From contig NZ_JACYXZ010000004.1 in the NCBI RefSeq assembly GCF_014842875.1, positions 124,001-188,000 of the forward strand: DNA of 64,000 bases, given 5' to 3'. How positions within the stretch are numbered: the first letter of the stretch is position 1; the number at the start of each line of letters is the position of its first letter. This document shows positions 15,540 to 24,828 of this stretch, one piece after another. The translations under genes were made by a program, and so were the position numbers. The DNA is from Nocardioides donggukensis (GTDB taxonomy: Bacteria > Actinomycetota > Actinomycetes > Propionibacteriales > Nocardioidaceae). A model generated the notes under the pieces. It made no database searches, was not told the DNA's origin, and was given only the letters and a program-made list of their open reading frames with translations.

Positions 15540-17218
15540 ACCTTCTCCTCCGGCTCGTCTGGCTCCTGCGACCCGTCGGGCCCATTAGGCCCGTCGGGCC
15601 CGTCCGACCCGTCCGGCCCGTCCGGCCTGGCGAGTCCATCAGGCCCGTCGGGCTCCTCACCCTGCAGTGCGGCCACCACCCCGGCCAGCTCCTCGCCGAC
15701 GTCGCCGCCGCTGGAGCGGTCGAGCACGGCCACCTCGACCACCGTGCCGTCCTCGGACCGGCGGGCCCGGACCCAGATCCGTCGCGGGCGGATGAACAGC
15801 GACCCGAGCAGGCCCACCAGGGCAAGGATGACACCCGCCAGGGCGACCTCCTTGCCCGGTGTCTTGCTGATCTGGACCCGCACCCACGGCTCGATGCCCT
15901 CGAAGGTCACCGAGCCGGCACCGTCGGGCAGCTCGACGGTCTCGCCGAGGAAGAGGTCGACGCGGAACATCGAGCCGTCCTCCTCGGTCAGCTGCTCGGT
16001 GCCGTCCTTGTCCAGCACGTAGACCGACTGCGGCACCCCACCGTCCATGCCGAGGTCGCCGGCGTAGGCCAGCATCGACAGCCGGGGGTTCCGGTCGTCG
16101 CCGAAGACCGAGGCCGGGTCACCGTCGACGAGCGCGAACGTCGGGTAGAGCAGCCCCTCGAGCCCGATCTGGCGGGGCCGGGCGTCGGGGGCCTTGACGA
16201 CCCCGAACGAGCGGAAGGTGGCCTGGTCCTCGGGCAGGAAGATCACCGGCCCGGTGTAGGCGACGTCGCCGTTGCCGTCCCGGACCGTGATCTCGGGGGC
16301 GTAGCCGTGGCCGATGAGGAAGACGTCCGTGCCGCCGATGCTGAGCGGGTGGTTCACCCGCAGGTCGTAGCGCTTCGTCTCCGCCCCCGGCTCCTCGCGG
16401 TAGTCGAGGTCGGCGACGAACTTCTGCGCCATCCCCGCCCGGGGCCCCTCCATCAGCCAGTTGATGTCGAAGTCGTTGACGTCGAAGGAGAACGGCTCCA
16501 TGTCCTCGGCCTCCATGAGGCTGCCCGGCACGAAGTCGTCGTACTGGGTGAGGTTGTTGGAGAACCCGTTGCCGGTCACCACGATCACCCCGCCCTGGTA
16601 GCCGAACAGCGCACCGATCCCGAAGCCGACCAGCACCACCAGGACCGAGACGTGGAAGAGCAGGTTGCCGGCCTCGCGCAGGTAGCCGCGCTCGGAGCTG
16701 AGGGCGTCGCCGGCCCCCGCCACCCGGAACCGCCGGCCCCGCAGCACAGCCCGGGCCCGCTCCAGCACCGCGTCCGGATCCTCGTCGGTGGTGTACGTCG
16801 TGCTGTCGGGCAGCCTGGTCAGGTTCCGCGGGGCGGCCGGCGGCGCCGCTCGCATCCCCCGCCAGTAGACCTTCGTGCGCGGGAGGATGCAGCCGACCAG
16901 CGAGACCATGAGCATCAGGTAGATCGCGGAGAACCACACCGAGTCGAAGACCGAGAACAGTCCGAGCGCCTCGTAGACCGGCGTGAGCGTCGGGTGCTGC
17001 TCCTGCCAGCGCGAGACCGCGAACGCGTCGACGTTCTCCTGGGGGATCACCGAGCCGGGGATCGCGGCCAGGGCGAGCAGGAAGAGCAGCACCAGCGCGG
17101 TGCGCATCGAGGTCAGCTGGCGCCAGGACCAGCGCAGCAGCTCCACCGCGGTCATCTCCCGGGCCGGGCCGGGGGCGGTGGGCGGGGGCGGCGTCGTGGT
17201 CGCGGTCGGGCCGGACAT
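15536..17218 (-). CDS. resB: Cytochrome c biogenesis protein ResB
   Basis: A 560-residue membrane protein that works with CcsB in system II cytochrome c maturation. The N-terminal region has TM helices (RTALVLLFLLALAAIPGSVIPQ; WFSAIYLMLMVSLVGCILPR; LLFHVSVLVVLVGFGIGALF), then a large extracytoplasmic domain and a last TM helix near 490 (EVALAGVILALVGLLGSLF). The C-terminus is odd: about 40 residues of GPDG/DGPDGSDGPDG collagen-like low complexity ending PDEPEEKV. The ATG at 17218 shares one base with the ccdA stop (TGATG). Confidence 0.92.
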   Translation of the reverse strand: MSGPTATTTPPPPTAPGPAREMTAVELLRWSWRQLTSMRTALVLLFLLALAAIPGSVIPQENVDAFAVSRWQEQHPTLTPVYEALGLFSVFDSVWFSAIYLMLMVSLVGCILPRTKVYWRGMRAAPPAAPRNLTRLPDSTTYTTDEDPDAVLERARAVLRGRRFRVAGAGDALSSERGYLREAGNLLFHVSVLVVLVGFGIGALFGYQGGVIVVTGNGFSNNLTQYDDFVPGSLMEAEDMEPFSFDVNDFDINWLMEGPRAGMAQKFVADLDYREEPGAETKRYDLRVNHPLSIGGTDVFLIGHGYAPEITVRDGNGDVAYTGPVIFLPEDQATFRSFGVVKAPDARPRQIGLEGLLYPTFALVDGDPASVFGDDRNPRLSMLAYAGDLGMDGGVPQSVYVLDKDGTEQLTEEDGSMFRVDLFLGETVELPDGAGSVTFEGIEPWVRVQISKTPGKEVALAGVILALVGLLGSLFIRPRRIWVRARRSEDGTVVEVAVLDRSSGGDVGEELAGVVAALQGEEPDGPDGLARPDGPDGSDGPDGPNGPDGSQEPDEPEEKV

Positions 17219-17982
17219 CAGACGCTCGTCTCGAAGCCGACGATGAGGTTGACCTGGATCCAGGTCACCACGACGTCCCACCAGCCGGTCACCAGCAGGA
17301 CGCCCAGCACGACCAGCATCAGGCCACCGATCCGGGTCACCCAGGCCTGGTGCCGGCGCACCGCGGAGAACGCGCCCAGAGCCCGGCGGTAGGCCAGTCC
17401 GGCGACGATGAACGGCAGCCCCAGCCCGGCGGCGTACACGCCGGAGAGCAGGGCGCCACGGGCCGCGGTCGCCTCGTTGACCGAGAGGGTGAGGATCGCG
17501 CCGAGGGTCGGACCGACGCACGGGATCCACCCGAGGCCGAAGAGGAAGCCGAGCAGGGGCGCGGCCGCCAGCCCCACCGCCGGCACCCGGTGCACCCGCC
17601 ACTCCCGCTGGAGGAACGGGAAGAGGCCGGCGAAGGCGAGGCCGAGCACGATCACCAGGGCACCCATGACGACCGTGATCTCGCGTCGGTAGGTGACCAG
17701 CGACGACCCGAAGGCCCCGGAGAGCGCGCCGAGGGAGACGAAGACCACGGTGAAGCCGAGCACGAACAGCACCGAGCCGAGCACCATGCGACCGCGCCGG
17801 GCGCCGCCCAGGTCGCCCTCGGCCAGGTCGGCCCCCGAGAGCCCGGTCGCGAACGAGAGGTAGCCCGGCAGCAGCGGGATCACGCACGGCGAGAAGAACG
17901 AGACCAGCCCGGCCAGCAGCGCCACCGGCACCGCGAGGGCGAGCGAGCCGGAGGAGGCCGCCTCCCGGAAGAAGTCACCCAT
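17218..17982 (-). CDS. ccdA: Cytochrome c biogenesis protein CcdA
   Basis: A 254-residue, six-helix membrane protein of the DsbD/CcdA family that passes reducing power across the membrane to the thioredoxin-like TlpA/ResA. The two redox cysteines are in the paired motifs FFSPCVIPLLPGYL (Cys33) and GWIPCVGPTLGAIL (Cys155). The ATG at 17982 is chosen because family similarity begins at MGDFF; upstream in-frame codons belong to the overlapping tlpA 3' end. The start lies 8 bases inside tlpA. Confidence 0.92.
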   Translation of the reverse strand: MGDFFREAASSGSLALAVPVALLAGLVSFFSPCVIPLLPGYLSFATGLSGADLAEGDLGGARRGRMVLGSVLFVLGFTVVFVSLGALSGAFGSSLVTYRREITVVMGALVIVLGLAFAGLFPFLQREWRVHRVPAVGLAAAPLLGFLFGLGWIPCVGPTLGAILTLSVNEATAARGALLSGVYAAGLGLPFIVAGLAYRRALGAFSAVRRHQAWVTRIGGLMLVVLGVLLVTGWWDVVVTWIQVNLIVGFETSV

Positions 17983-18562
17983 CCTCGGCCGCCACGTCGT
18001 CGATGAGGGCGGTGAGGGTGCCGGCGCTGGGCAGGACGCCCAGGACACTGGCGGCGACCCGGCCCTGGCGGTCGAGGACCACCGTGCTCGGGATCGAGTT
18101 CGGCGTCAGCGTGCCCCGGAACTCCAGCAGCGACTCGCCCTTGGGGTCGTACAACGACGGGTATGGCACCTCGAAGGTCCGCACGTAGCCGCGGGCGTTC
18201 TCCCGGGACGGGTCGCGGGCGTCGATGCCGAGGAACGCCACCTGCTCGGGGTCGACCTCCTCCGCGACCTCGACCAGGTCCGGCGCCTCCTTGCGGCAGT
18301 CCGTGCACCAGGCGCCCCAGACGTTGATCACCACGACCCGGCCGCGCAGGTCGGTCAGCGACACGGGGTCGCCGTCCAGGTCCTCCCCGGCCAGCTCGAC
18401 CGGGTCCTGACGCTCGCCCGGCGCCAGCTCGCTGATCTGCCCGTTGCCCGAGACGTAGCCCTTCTCCCCGGTGCCCTCCAGGGAGGAGCAGGCACCGAGC
18501 AGGAGCAGGCAGGCCAGGGCCAGCGCGGCGGCCGGACGACCCTGGGTGGGCGAGATGCTCAG
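17975..18562 (-). CDS. TlpA/ResA-type thioredoxin lipoprotein, apparent CTG start
   Basis: A 195-residue protein with a lipoprotein signal (hydrophobic ALALACLLLLGAC, lipid-modified Cys25) and a thioredoxin-fold domain (about 55-195) carrying the WCTDC redox motif (Cys86, Cys89). It reduces apocytochrome c cysteines outside the membrane, fed by CcdA. The start is odd: no ATG, GTG or TTG is in frame between the upstream gene's end and the signal peptide. A CTG at 18562-18560 overlaps the upstream TGA as CTGA, exactly where ATGA or GTGA occurs in the other junctions, with GAGGAGAGG 5 bases before it. Confidence 0.85.
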   Translation of the reverse strand: MSISPTQGRPAAALALACLLLLGACSSLEGTGEKGYVSGNGQISELAPGERQDPVELAGEDLDGDPVSLTDLRGRVVVINVWGAWCTDCRKEAPDLVEVAEEVDPEQVAFLGIDARDPSRENARGYVRTFEVPYPSLYDPKGESLLEFRGTLTPNSIPSTVVLDRQGRVAASVLGVLPSAGTLTALIDDVAAEDG

Positions 18563-19248
18563 GGTCGCCTCTCCTCGGGTGCGTCCCCCGCCGAGAACGG
18601 CGCCGACTTGTCCCGGGTCGGGATCAGGTGCCCGGCCGGCTCGGAGTAGGACAGCCGCACCAGCCGGTCGTCCTCGAAGTGCAGCGAGGTCAGCGAGCAC
18701 AGCGTGCACTGGCGCTTGCGGGGGTCGTGCAGGAATGAGCGCTTCTCCACGTGCAGCCGGGTGATCCAGATCGGCAGCTGGTGGGAGACGATCACGGCCT
18801 CGTGGCCGCGGGCGGCGTCGCGGGCGTCGTACACCGCGGCCATCATCCGGGCCACGAGCTCCTTGTAGGGCTCCCCCCAGGACGGCCGGAACGGGTTCCA
18901 CAGGTGGACCCAGGTGGACGGTCGGCGGAAGGCACCCGCCTCGGCGCCGAACCTGCGGCCCTCGAACACGTTGCCCGACTCGATCACGCGGGGGTCGGTG
19001 GTGAGCTCGAGGTCGCGGGCCGCCGCCAGCGGGGCGGCCGTCTCCTGGGCGCGCTCCAGGGGCGAGACCCTCAGGTGGGTGATGTCGCGGTCCCCGATGG
19101 CCTCGGCGACGGTGCGGGCCATCTCGTGGCCGCGCTCGGAGAGCAGGTAGCCGGGTCGGCGCCCGTAGAGCACGCCCTCGGGGTTGTGCACCTCACCGTG
19201 CCGGAGCAGGTGGACCGTGGTGGTGCCGGTCCCGTTCGTGGCGGTCAT
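18559..19248 (-). CDS. Histidine phosphatase (phosphoglycerate mutase-like) family protein
   Basis: A 229-residue protein of the histidine phosphatase superfamily. The phosphohistidine motif LLRHGEV is near residue 14-20, the Arg-containing [11 protein letters not shown] follows, and the second catalytic His is in VIVSHQLPI. The C-terminal part has CTLCS, an unusual CxxC ([16 protein letters not shown]). The substrate is unknown; the position between hemL and the thioredoxin is conserved in actinobacteria (Rv0525), so a role in heme or cytochrome assembly is often suggested but unproven. The ATG at 19248 has GGGAGG upstream and overlaps the hemL stop (ATGA). Confidence 0.88.
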   Translation of the reverse strand: MTATNGTGTTTVHLLRHGEVHNPEGVLYGRRPGYLLSERGHEMARTVAEAIGDRDITHLRVSPLERAQETAAPLAAARDLELTTDPRVIESGNVFEGRRFGAEAGAFRRPSTWVHLWNPFRPSWGEPYKELVARMMAAVYDARDAARGHEAVIVSHQLPIWITRLHVEKRSFLHDPRKRQCTLCSLTSLHFEDDRLVRLSYSEPAGHLIPTRDKSAPFSAGDAPEERRP

Positions 19249-20588
19249 GGTCGGCCTCCCTGGCTGGCGGCGGCCCGTGCCGCGGCGGGCAGGGCGTCGA
19301 GGACGGTCTGGACGGCGCGGTCGTCGTGGGCGGCGGAGAGGAACCAGCCCTCGTACGCCGAGGGCGGCAGGTGCACGCCTGCGTCCAGCATGGCGTGGAA
19401 GAAGGCGGCGTACGCCGCGACGTCCTGGCCGCTGGCGCCGGCGAAGTCCCGGACCGGTCCCTCGGTGAAGAACACCGAGAACATCGTGCCGGTCGACTGC
19501 ACGGCGTGCGGCACCCCGGCCGCGGTGAGCGCGTCGGCGGCGGCCTCCTTGATGGTCTCGCCGGCCGCCGTCAGGTGCGCGTAGACCTCGTCGGTGGCGA
19601 GCCGCAGCGTCGCCAGCCCCGCGGTGGTCGCGACCGGGTTCCCCGAGAGCGTGCCGGCCTGGTAGACCGACCCCTCCGGGGAGAGGTGGGCCATCACGTC
19701 GGCCCGGCCGCCGAAGGCCGCAGCCGGGAAGCCGCCGCCCATGACCTTCCCGAACGTCATCAGGTCGGGCGCCCAGCCCTCCACGGCTCCGTCCAGCCCC
19801 CACTGCCCCTGCCGCGAGGCGCGGAACCCGGTCATGACCTCGTCGCTGACGAAGAGCGCGCCGTGCCGCGCGCAGGTCTCGGCGAGGAAGCGGTTGAAGC
19901 CCGGGTCGGGCGGGACGACGCCCATGTTGCCGGCCGCGGCCTCGGTCACCAGGCAGGCGATCCGGTCGCCGTGCTCGGCGAAGGCGGCCGCGACGGCCGC
20001 GGTGTCGTTGTAGGGCAGCACCAGGGTCAGGTCGGTCGAGGAGGAGGGCACCCCCGGGGTGCTCGGCCCGGCGTTGGGGTTGCCGAACGTCGCCAGCCCG
20101 GACCCGGCCGCGGCGAGCAGCGAGTCGACGTGGCCGTGGTAGCAGCCGGCGAACTTCACGACGACGTCGCGACCGGTGAAGCCGCGCGCCAGCCGGATGG
20201 CCGACATCGTGGCCTCGGTGCCCGAGGAGGTGAACCGCACCCGCTCGACCGGGGTGCGGGCGACGATCTCCGAGGCCAGCTCGACCTCGGGCACGGTGGG
20301 GGTGCCGTACGACGTGCCGCGCGAGACCGCCTCGGTGACCGCCCGCTGCACCTCGGGGTGCGCATGGCCGAGCAGCATCGGCCCCCAGGAGCAGATCAGG
20401 TCAACGTAGTCGTTGCCGTCGACGTCGGTGAGCCAGGCGCCGCGGGCGGAGCGGATGAACCGGGGCGTCCCGCCGACCGCGTCGAAGGCCCGCACGGGCG
20501 AGTTCACCCCGCCCGGGGTCACCGTGCGGGCCCTCGCGAAGAGCTCGGAGGACCGGGCGGTGCGAGCGGTGGAGGCGGCCGAAGTCAC
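19245..20588 (-). CDS. hemL: Glutamate-1-semialdehyde 2,1-aminomutase
   Basis: A 447-residue PLP enzyme of aminotransferase class III that makes 5-aminolevulinate from glutamate-1-semialdehyde, the step after HemA. The PLP lysine is Lys281 ([10 protein letters not shown]); other markers are [35 protein letters not shown] and SDEVMTGFR. The GTG at 20588 is chosen because the family's N-terminus ([15 protein letters not shown]) follows closely and GACAAT lies 6 bases upstream. It heads the operon that continues through ccsB. Confidence 0.94.
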   Translation of the reverse strand: MTSAASTARTARSSELFARARTVTPGGVNSPVRAFDAVGGTPRFIRSARGAWLTDVDGNDYVDLICSWGPMLLGHAHPEVQRAVTEAVSRGTSYGTPTVPEVELASEIVARTPVERVRFTSSGTEATMSAIRLARGFTGRDVVVKFAGCYHGHVDSLLAAAGSGLATFGNPNAGPSTPGVPSSSTDLTLVLPYNDTAAVAAAFAEHGDRIACLVTEAAAGNMGVVPPDPGFNRFLAETCARHGALFVSDEVMTGFRASRQGQWGLDGAVEGWAPDLMTFGKVMGGGFPAAAFGGRADVMAHLSPEGSVYQAGTLSGNPVATTAGLATLRLATDEVYAHLTAAGETIKEAAADALTAAGVPHAVQSTGTMFSVFFTEGPVRDFAGASGQDVAAYAAFFHAMLDAGVHLPPSAYEGWFLSAAHDDRAVQTVLDALPAAARAAASQGGRP

Positions 20589-20594
20589 CCGCTC

Positions 20595-20600
20595 ATTGTC
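20595..20600 (-). promoter_or_regulatory. Leaderless -10 box of the hemL-ccs operon
   Basis: GACAAT read on the minus strand, 6 bases before the GTG of hemL. The remaining intergenic DNA (20601-20846) holds no gene that I can see and must also carry the promoter of the transglycosylase gene. Confidence 0.35.
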
Positions 20601-20846
20601 CCCGAGGGGCCAAGGCTCCGGGAGGCGGGGTGACCGCCCCCGACCAGCCGAGCTCCGGGGGCATTCCACCGCATACCGGACCAGACCGGACGTTTCACCG
20701 GGGTGAGGTGCGGGCACACTGCCCCGGCGAGACGGTGATCACATCGCGGACGCGCGACGTAACTCACCGTGACACACTTCGTTAACCCGGGTGCCTGGGC
20801 TTGAGGGAGCCGCAGGTCACGTCGAGGAGTGGGGAGAGAGCACCAG

Positions 20847-22079
20847 ATGAGTCAGCGATTCGGTCCGGTCAAGAAGGCGGTCACCCTGGTGCCGCTCGCC
20901 CTGCTGTCCACCGCCTGGACGGCCAGCCTGGCCGGGGTGGGCGGAGCCACGCTCGCCAGCGCCTCCGACGGGTCGACGACGCTGCCGGACGGCACCACCG
21001 TCCCCACCGAGGCCATCGAGGACCCGGCGAGCTACACCCGGCCCGGCAGCATCGGGCTCGGCGTGCCCAAGGGCTCCGCGGAGCAGATCGTCTCCTCCGC
21101 ATCCACCAACGGCATCCCCTCGGCCGCGCTCGCGGCCTACCAGCGCGCCGAGACCGTCATCAACGCCGCCGACCCGGCCTGCAACCTGAGCTGGCAGCTG
21201 GTCGCGGCCATCGGCCGGGTCGAGTCCGACCACGGCCGCTACGGCGGGAACTCGCTCGGCACCGACGGGGTCTCCCGTCCCGGCATCTACGGCATCCCCC
21301 TCAACGGCAAGAACAACACCCAGGCGATCCGCGACACCGACGCCGGGCAGTATGACTCCGACGCCAAGTGGGACCGCGCGGTCGGCCCGATGCAGTTCAT
21401 CCCCTCGACCTGGTCGGTCGTGGGCGTGGACGCCGACGGCGACTCCCAGCGCAACCCGCAGGACATCGACGACGCCGCCCTCGGCACCGCGGTCTACCTG
21501 TGCTCGGGCGACGACGACCTGGCCACCGACGCCGGCCGTCGGGAGGCGGTCTTCCGCTACAACCACTCCGACCGGTACGTCGACCTGGTGCTGAGCATCA
21601 TGGACGCCTACATGTCCGGCGACTTCACCCAGGTGCCGAACAGCACCACCTCCGCGGTGACCTTCACCCCGGACTACGACTTCCGTCGGCCCGTGCTCCA
21701 GCCCGCGAGCAAGCCCGGCCAGGGCACCGCGACGCGTGGCCCCCAGACCTCGTCGGGCGGCAGCGGCTCAGGACAGCCGGCCGAGTCCACGCAGGAGCAG
21801 CCGACCGAGACCACGCCGCCGCCCGCCGTCGCCGACAACGACGACCCGGTCGAGAAGGTCAAGGAGCCGGTCAAGGAGACGGTCAAGAACCCGACCAAGC
21901 CGGTCGTGGACCTGGTGACGCTGGCCGAGGCGAAGGTGCTCTGCCGCGACGAGCTGGCCTCGAAGACGGTCCTGGTCACCGACCTGCTGGTCAACCAGTG
22001 CGCCAACCGGCTCGAGGGCACCAAGCAGAGCGAGGCCCAGAGCGCGGTCTCGGGCATCGTCGCCTCGCTGCTGGGCTGA
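20847..22079 (+). CDS. Secreted lytic transglycosylase
   Basis: A 410-residue exported protein. It has a basic N-terminus and signal sequence (about 12-40, ending LASASDG), then an SLT-type lysozyme-fold domain (about 85-260). The catalytic Glu is probably in AAIGRVESDHGRYGG; the second signature is DRAVGPMQFIPSTW followed by NPQDIDDAALGTAVYLC and FRYNHSDRYVDLV. A Ser/Thr/Pro/Gln linker and a Lys/Glu-rich VKEPVKETVKNPTKPV segment lead to a short C-terminal region with two Cys. The family cleaves glycan strands, producing 1,6-anhydro-muropeptides. The ATG at 20847 follows a GGGGAGAGAG purine tract. Confidence 0.88.
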   Translation: MSQRFGPVKKAVTLVPLALLSTAWTASLAGVGGATLASASDGSTTLPDGTTVPTEAIEDPASYTRPGSIGLGVPKGSAEQIVSSASTNGIPSAALAAYQRAETVINAADPACNLSWQLVAAIGRVESDHGRYGGNSLGTDGVSRPGIYGIPLNGKNNTQAIRDTDAGQYDSDAKWDRAVGPMQFIPSTWSVVGVDADGDSQRNPQDIDDAALGTAVYLCSGDDDLATDAGRREAVFRYNHSDRYVDLVLSIMDAYMSGDFTQVPNSTTSAVTFTPDYDFRRPVLQPASKPGQGTATRGPQTSSGGSGSGQPAESTQEQPTETTPPPAVADNDDPVEKVKEPVKETVKNPTKPVVDLVTLAEAKVLCRDELASKTVLVTDLLVNQCANRLEGTKQSEAQSAVSGIVASLLG

Positions 22080-22107
22080 TCGTCGCCCGAGCCTGACTCC
22101 TGCCGAG

Positions 22108-22144
22108 CGGCTGCTCCGGTGTGGGGTCAGGCGCGGAGCAGCCG
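22108..22144. terminator. Bidirectional terminator between transglycosylase and hemB
   Basis: CGGCTGCTCCG (22108-22118) pairs perfectly with CGGAGCAGCCG (22134-22144), an 11-bp stem with a 15-base loop. A second inverted repeat, GCCTGAC (22091-22097) with GTCAGGC (22126-22132), interlocks with it. The right arm covers the last codons of hemB. No U-run is present. Confidence 0.55.
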
Positions 22145-23104
22145 GGCGGCCTCGGCGGCCCAGTAGGTCAGCACGACGTCCGCGCCGGCCCGGCGGATCG
22201 AGGTGAGGGTCTCCAGGATCGCCGCCTCACGGTCGATCCATCCCCGGGCGGCGGCCGCCTCGACCATGGCGTACTCGCCGGAGATGTTGTAGGCCGCGAC
22301 CGGCACGTCGACCGCGTCGCGCACCCGGCGGACGACGTCGAGGTAGGCCAGGGCCGGCTTCACCATGACGATGTCGGCGCCCTGGGCGACGTCGAGCAAC
22401 GCCTCGCGGACGCCCTCCCGGGCGTTGCCGGCGTCCTGCTGGTAGCCGCGCCGGTTGCCTGTGAGCGAGGAGTCCACCGCCTCCCGGAACGGGCCGTAGA
22501 ACGCCGAGGCGTACTTCGCGGAGTAGGCCAGGATGCCGACGTCGGTGCCGCCCTGCGCGTCGAGCGCCTCGCGGATCACGGCGACCTGACCGTCCATCAT
22601 CCCGCTCGGGCCGACCAGGTCGACCCCGGCCGCGGCGTGGGCCCGGGCCATGTCGGCGTAGATCGCCAGCGTCGCGTCGTTGTCGACCGCTCCGTCGGCG
22701 TCGAGCACCCCGCAGTGGCCGTGGTCGGTGAACTCGTCGAGGCACAGGTCGCTCATCACCGTGGTCGCGTCGCCGACCTCGCCCTTCGCCGCGGCGATGG
22801 CGCGGTTCAGGACGCCGGCCTCGTCGAGGGCACCGGACCCGGTGGCGTCCTTGGTCGCGGGGATCCCGAACAGCATCACGCCGCCCAGGCCGAGCTCGGC
22901 GGCCTCGGTGCAGGCGGCGCGCAGGGAGTCCATCGTGTGCTGGACGACGCCCGGCATGGAGCCGATCGGCCGCGGCCGGTCGGCGTCCTCGCGCACGAAC
23001 AGCGGCAGCACCAGCTGCCGGGGGGCCAGCGACGTCTCCGCGACCAGCCCCCGCAGCGCCGGGGTCCGTCGCAGCCGACGTGGCCGCACCGTGGGGATCT
23101 CCAT
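22127..23104 (-). CDS. hemB: Porphobilinogen synthase (delta-aminolevulinic acid dehydratase)
   Basis: A 325-residue TIM-barrel enzyme that condenses two 5-aminolevulinates to porphobilinogen. The two Schiff-base lysines are in YSAKYASAFYGPFR and IVMVKPALAYLD. The metal-site loop is SDLCLDEFTDHGHCG: Cys121 and Cys131 are kept but the middle ligand of the three-Cys zinc site is Asp123, so metal use may differ from E. coli. The ATG at 23104 follows the cobA-hemD stop by 14 bases; it is the last gene of the rex-hem operon. Confidence 0.93.
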   Translation of the reverse strand: MEIPTVRPRRLRRTPALRGLVAETSLAPRQLVLPLFVREDADRPRPIGSMPGVVQHTMDSLRAACTEAAELGLGGVMLFGIPATKDATGSGALDEAGVLNRAIAAAKGEVGDATTVMSDLCLDEFTDHGHCGVLDADGAVDNDATLAIYADMARAHAAAGVDLVGPSGMMDGQVAVIREALDAQGGTDVGILAYSAKYASAFYGPFREAVDSSLTGNRRGYQQDAGNAREGVREALLDVAQGADIVMVKPALAYLDVVRRVRDAVDVPVAAYNISGEYAMVEAAAARGWIDREAAILETLTSIRRAGADVVLTYWAAEAARLLRA

Positions 23105-23118
23105 GCCGGTGCCCGAGC

Positions 23119-24828
23119 TCAGCTCGAGGTGGCCTTGCGCCGGGTGGACGCCTTGCGCTCCGAGGGCCTGGTGACCGGCTGACCGGCCTCGACCAGGGAG
23201 GACCGGCGGGCCGAGCCGAAGTCGGCCAGGGCCTCGACCAGCTCCTCGACCGACGGGTTCGGTGCCATGACGTCGACCCGCAGGCCGTGCTCCTCGGCGG
23301 TCTTGGCCGTGGCCGGCCCGATGACCGCGATGACGGTGGAGGTGTGCGGCTTGCCGGCGATCCCGACCAGGTTCCGCACCGTCGAGGACGAGGTGAACAG
23401 CACCGCGTCGAACTTGCCGGACTTGATCGCGTCGCGGGTCGGGGCCGGCGGCGGCGTCGCCCGCACCGTGCGGTAGGCGGTGACGTCGTCGCACTCCCAG
23501 CCGAGGTCGATCAGCCCGGCCACCAGGTTCTCGGTGGCGATGTCGGCCCGCGGCAGGAACACCCGGTTGATCGGGTCGAGCACGTCGTCGTACGGCGGCC
23601 AGTCGGCCAGCAGCCCGGCCGCGGACTGCTCGCCGGAGGGCACCAGGTCGGCCCGCAGTCCCCACGCGGCGATGGCGGCGGCGGTCTTCTCCCCGACCGC
23701 CGCGATCTTGAGGCCGGAGAAGGCGCGCGCGTCGAGGCCGTACTCCTCGAACTTCTCGCGGACCGCCTTGACCGCGTTGACCGAGGTGAACGCGATCCAC
23801 TCGTAGCGGCCCTCGACCAGGCCACGCACGGCCTTGTCCATCTGCTGCGGGTTGCGCGGCGGCTCGACCGAGATCGTCGGCACCTCCTCGGGCACCGCGC
23901 CGTACCCGCGCAGCCGGCTGGTCAGCGACCCGGCCTGCTCCTTGGTGCGCGGCACCAGCACCCGCCACCCGAACAGCGGCTTGGTCTCGAACCAGGACAG
24001 CGCCTCGCGCAGGTCCACGACGTCGCCGACGACGGTGATCGCGGGGGGCGCCATCCGGGCGGCCCGCGCGTCGGCGCCGATCGAGTCGAGCGTGGAGCGC
24101 ACCGTGACCTGCTCGGTGGTGGTGCCGGTCGAGGTCATCGCCACCGGGGTGGTGCCGGGCCGCCCGGCCTCGACGAGGGCCCGCGCGATCTCGGAGATCG
24201 ACCCGACCGCGGAGAGCAGCACGAGGGTCCGGTCGTCGGCGAAGCGGCTCCAGTCGACCCGCTCGCCGCAGGTCACCACGGCGACGTCCCGGTTGGTCTT
24301 GGTGGTGAGCGGGATGCCGGCGTAGGCGGGCACCGCGGTCACCGAGGAGATGCCGGGCACGATCTCGAACCCGATGCCGGCCTTGGCGCAGGCCTGGGCC
24401 TCCTCGGGCCCGGAGGCGTAGAGGAACGGGTCGCCGCCCATGAGCCGCACCACCCGCATGCCGCGCTTGGCGTGCTTGACCACGACCTTCGCGCGCGAGG
24501 CATGGGTGAGCGGCTGGCCGTCCTGGCCGAACCCGCCGTCGACGAGCTCGGGGCCCTCGGCCTCGGTCGTCTCGTTGCCGTCCTCGTCGACGACGGTCCG
24601 CGGCTCGGGGAGCCCCAGGACCGTCCGCACCAGGCCGGCGTGCTCGGGCAGCTCGGTGACGACGACGTCGGCCTCCCGGAGCAGGTCGACCGCGCGCACG
24701 GTGAGCAGCGCCGGGTCCCCCGGTCCGCTGCCGACGAACGCGACCCATCCCATGGTCCGGGCGGGTGTCGCCGAGGCCGTCCCGGAGGAGGTGGTGCCGG
24801 AAGTGGTCTTGGTCTTTCGTCCAGTCAT
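23119..24828 (-). CDS. Fused uroporphyrinogen-III C-methyltransferase / uroporphyrinogen-III synthase
   Basis: A 569-residue two-domain fusion. The N-terminal SUMT (CobA) domain (about 25-270) has [29 protein letters not shown] and [16 protein letters not shown]; it methylates uroporphyrinogen III toward siroheme and cobalamin. The C-terminal HemD domain (about 285-555) cyclises hydroxymethylbilane to uroporphyrinogen III. The first ~25 residues are a Thr/Ser/Lys-rich extension, and a start at Met26 is possible. A Thr/Lys-rich tail ends the protein. The ATG at 24828 overlaps the hemC stop (ATGA). Such fusions are usual in actinobacteria. Confidence 0.93.
   Translation of the reverse strand: MTGRKTKTTSGTTSSGTASATPARTMGWVAFVGSGPGDPALLTVRAVDLLREADVVVTELPEHAGLVRTVLGLPEPRTVVDEDGNETTEAEGPELVDGGFGQDGQPLTHASRAKVVVKHAKRGMRVVRLMGGDPFLYASGPEEAQACAKAGIGFEIVPGISSVTAVPAYAGIPLTTKTNRDVAVVTCGERVDWSRFADDRTLVLLSAVGSISEIARALVEAGRPGTTPVAMTSTGTTTEQVTVRSTLDSIGADARAARMAPPAITVVGDVVDLREALSWFETKPLFGWRVLVPRTKEQAGSLTSRLRGYGAVPEEVPTISVEPPRNPQQMDKAVRGLVEGRYEWIAFTSVNAVKAVREKFEEYGLDARAFSGLKIAAVGEKTAAAIAAWGLRADLVPSGEQSAAGLLADWPPYDDVLDPINRVFLPRADIATENLVAGLIDLGWECDDVTAYRTVRATPPPAPTRDAIKSGKFDAVLFTSSSTVRNLVGIAGKPHTSTVIAVIGPATAKTAEEHGLRVDVMAPNPSVEELVEALADFGSARRSSLVEAGQPVTRPSERKASTRRKATSS

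Noticed and set aside
20601..20846. tRNA or small RNA gene in the hemL-transglycosylase gap
   Set aside because: No cloverleaf, T-loop sequence or terminator-like hairpin was found by eye.
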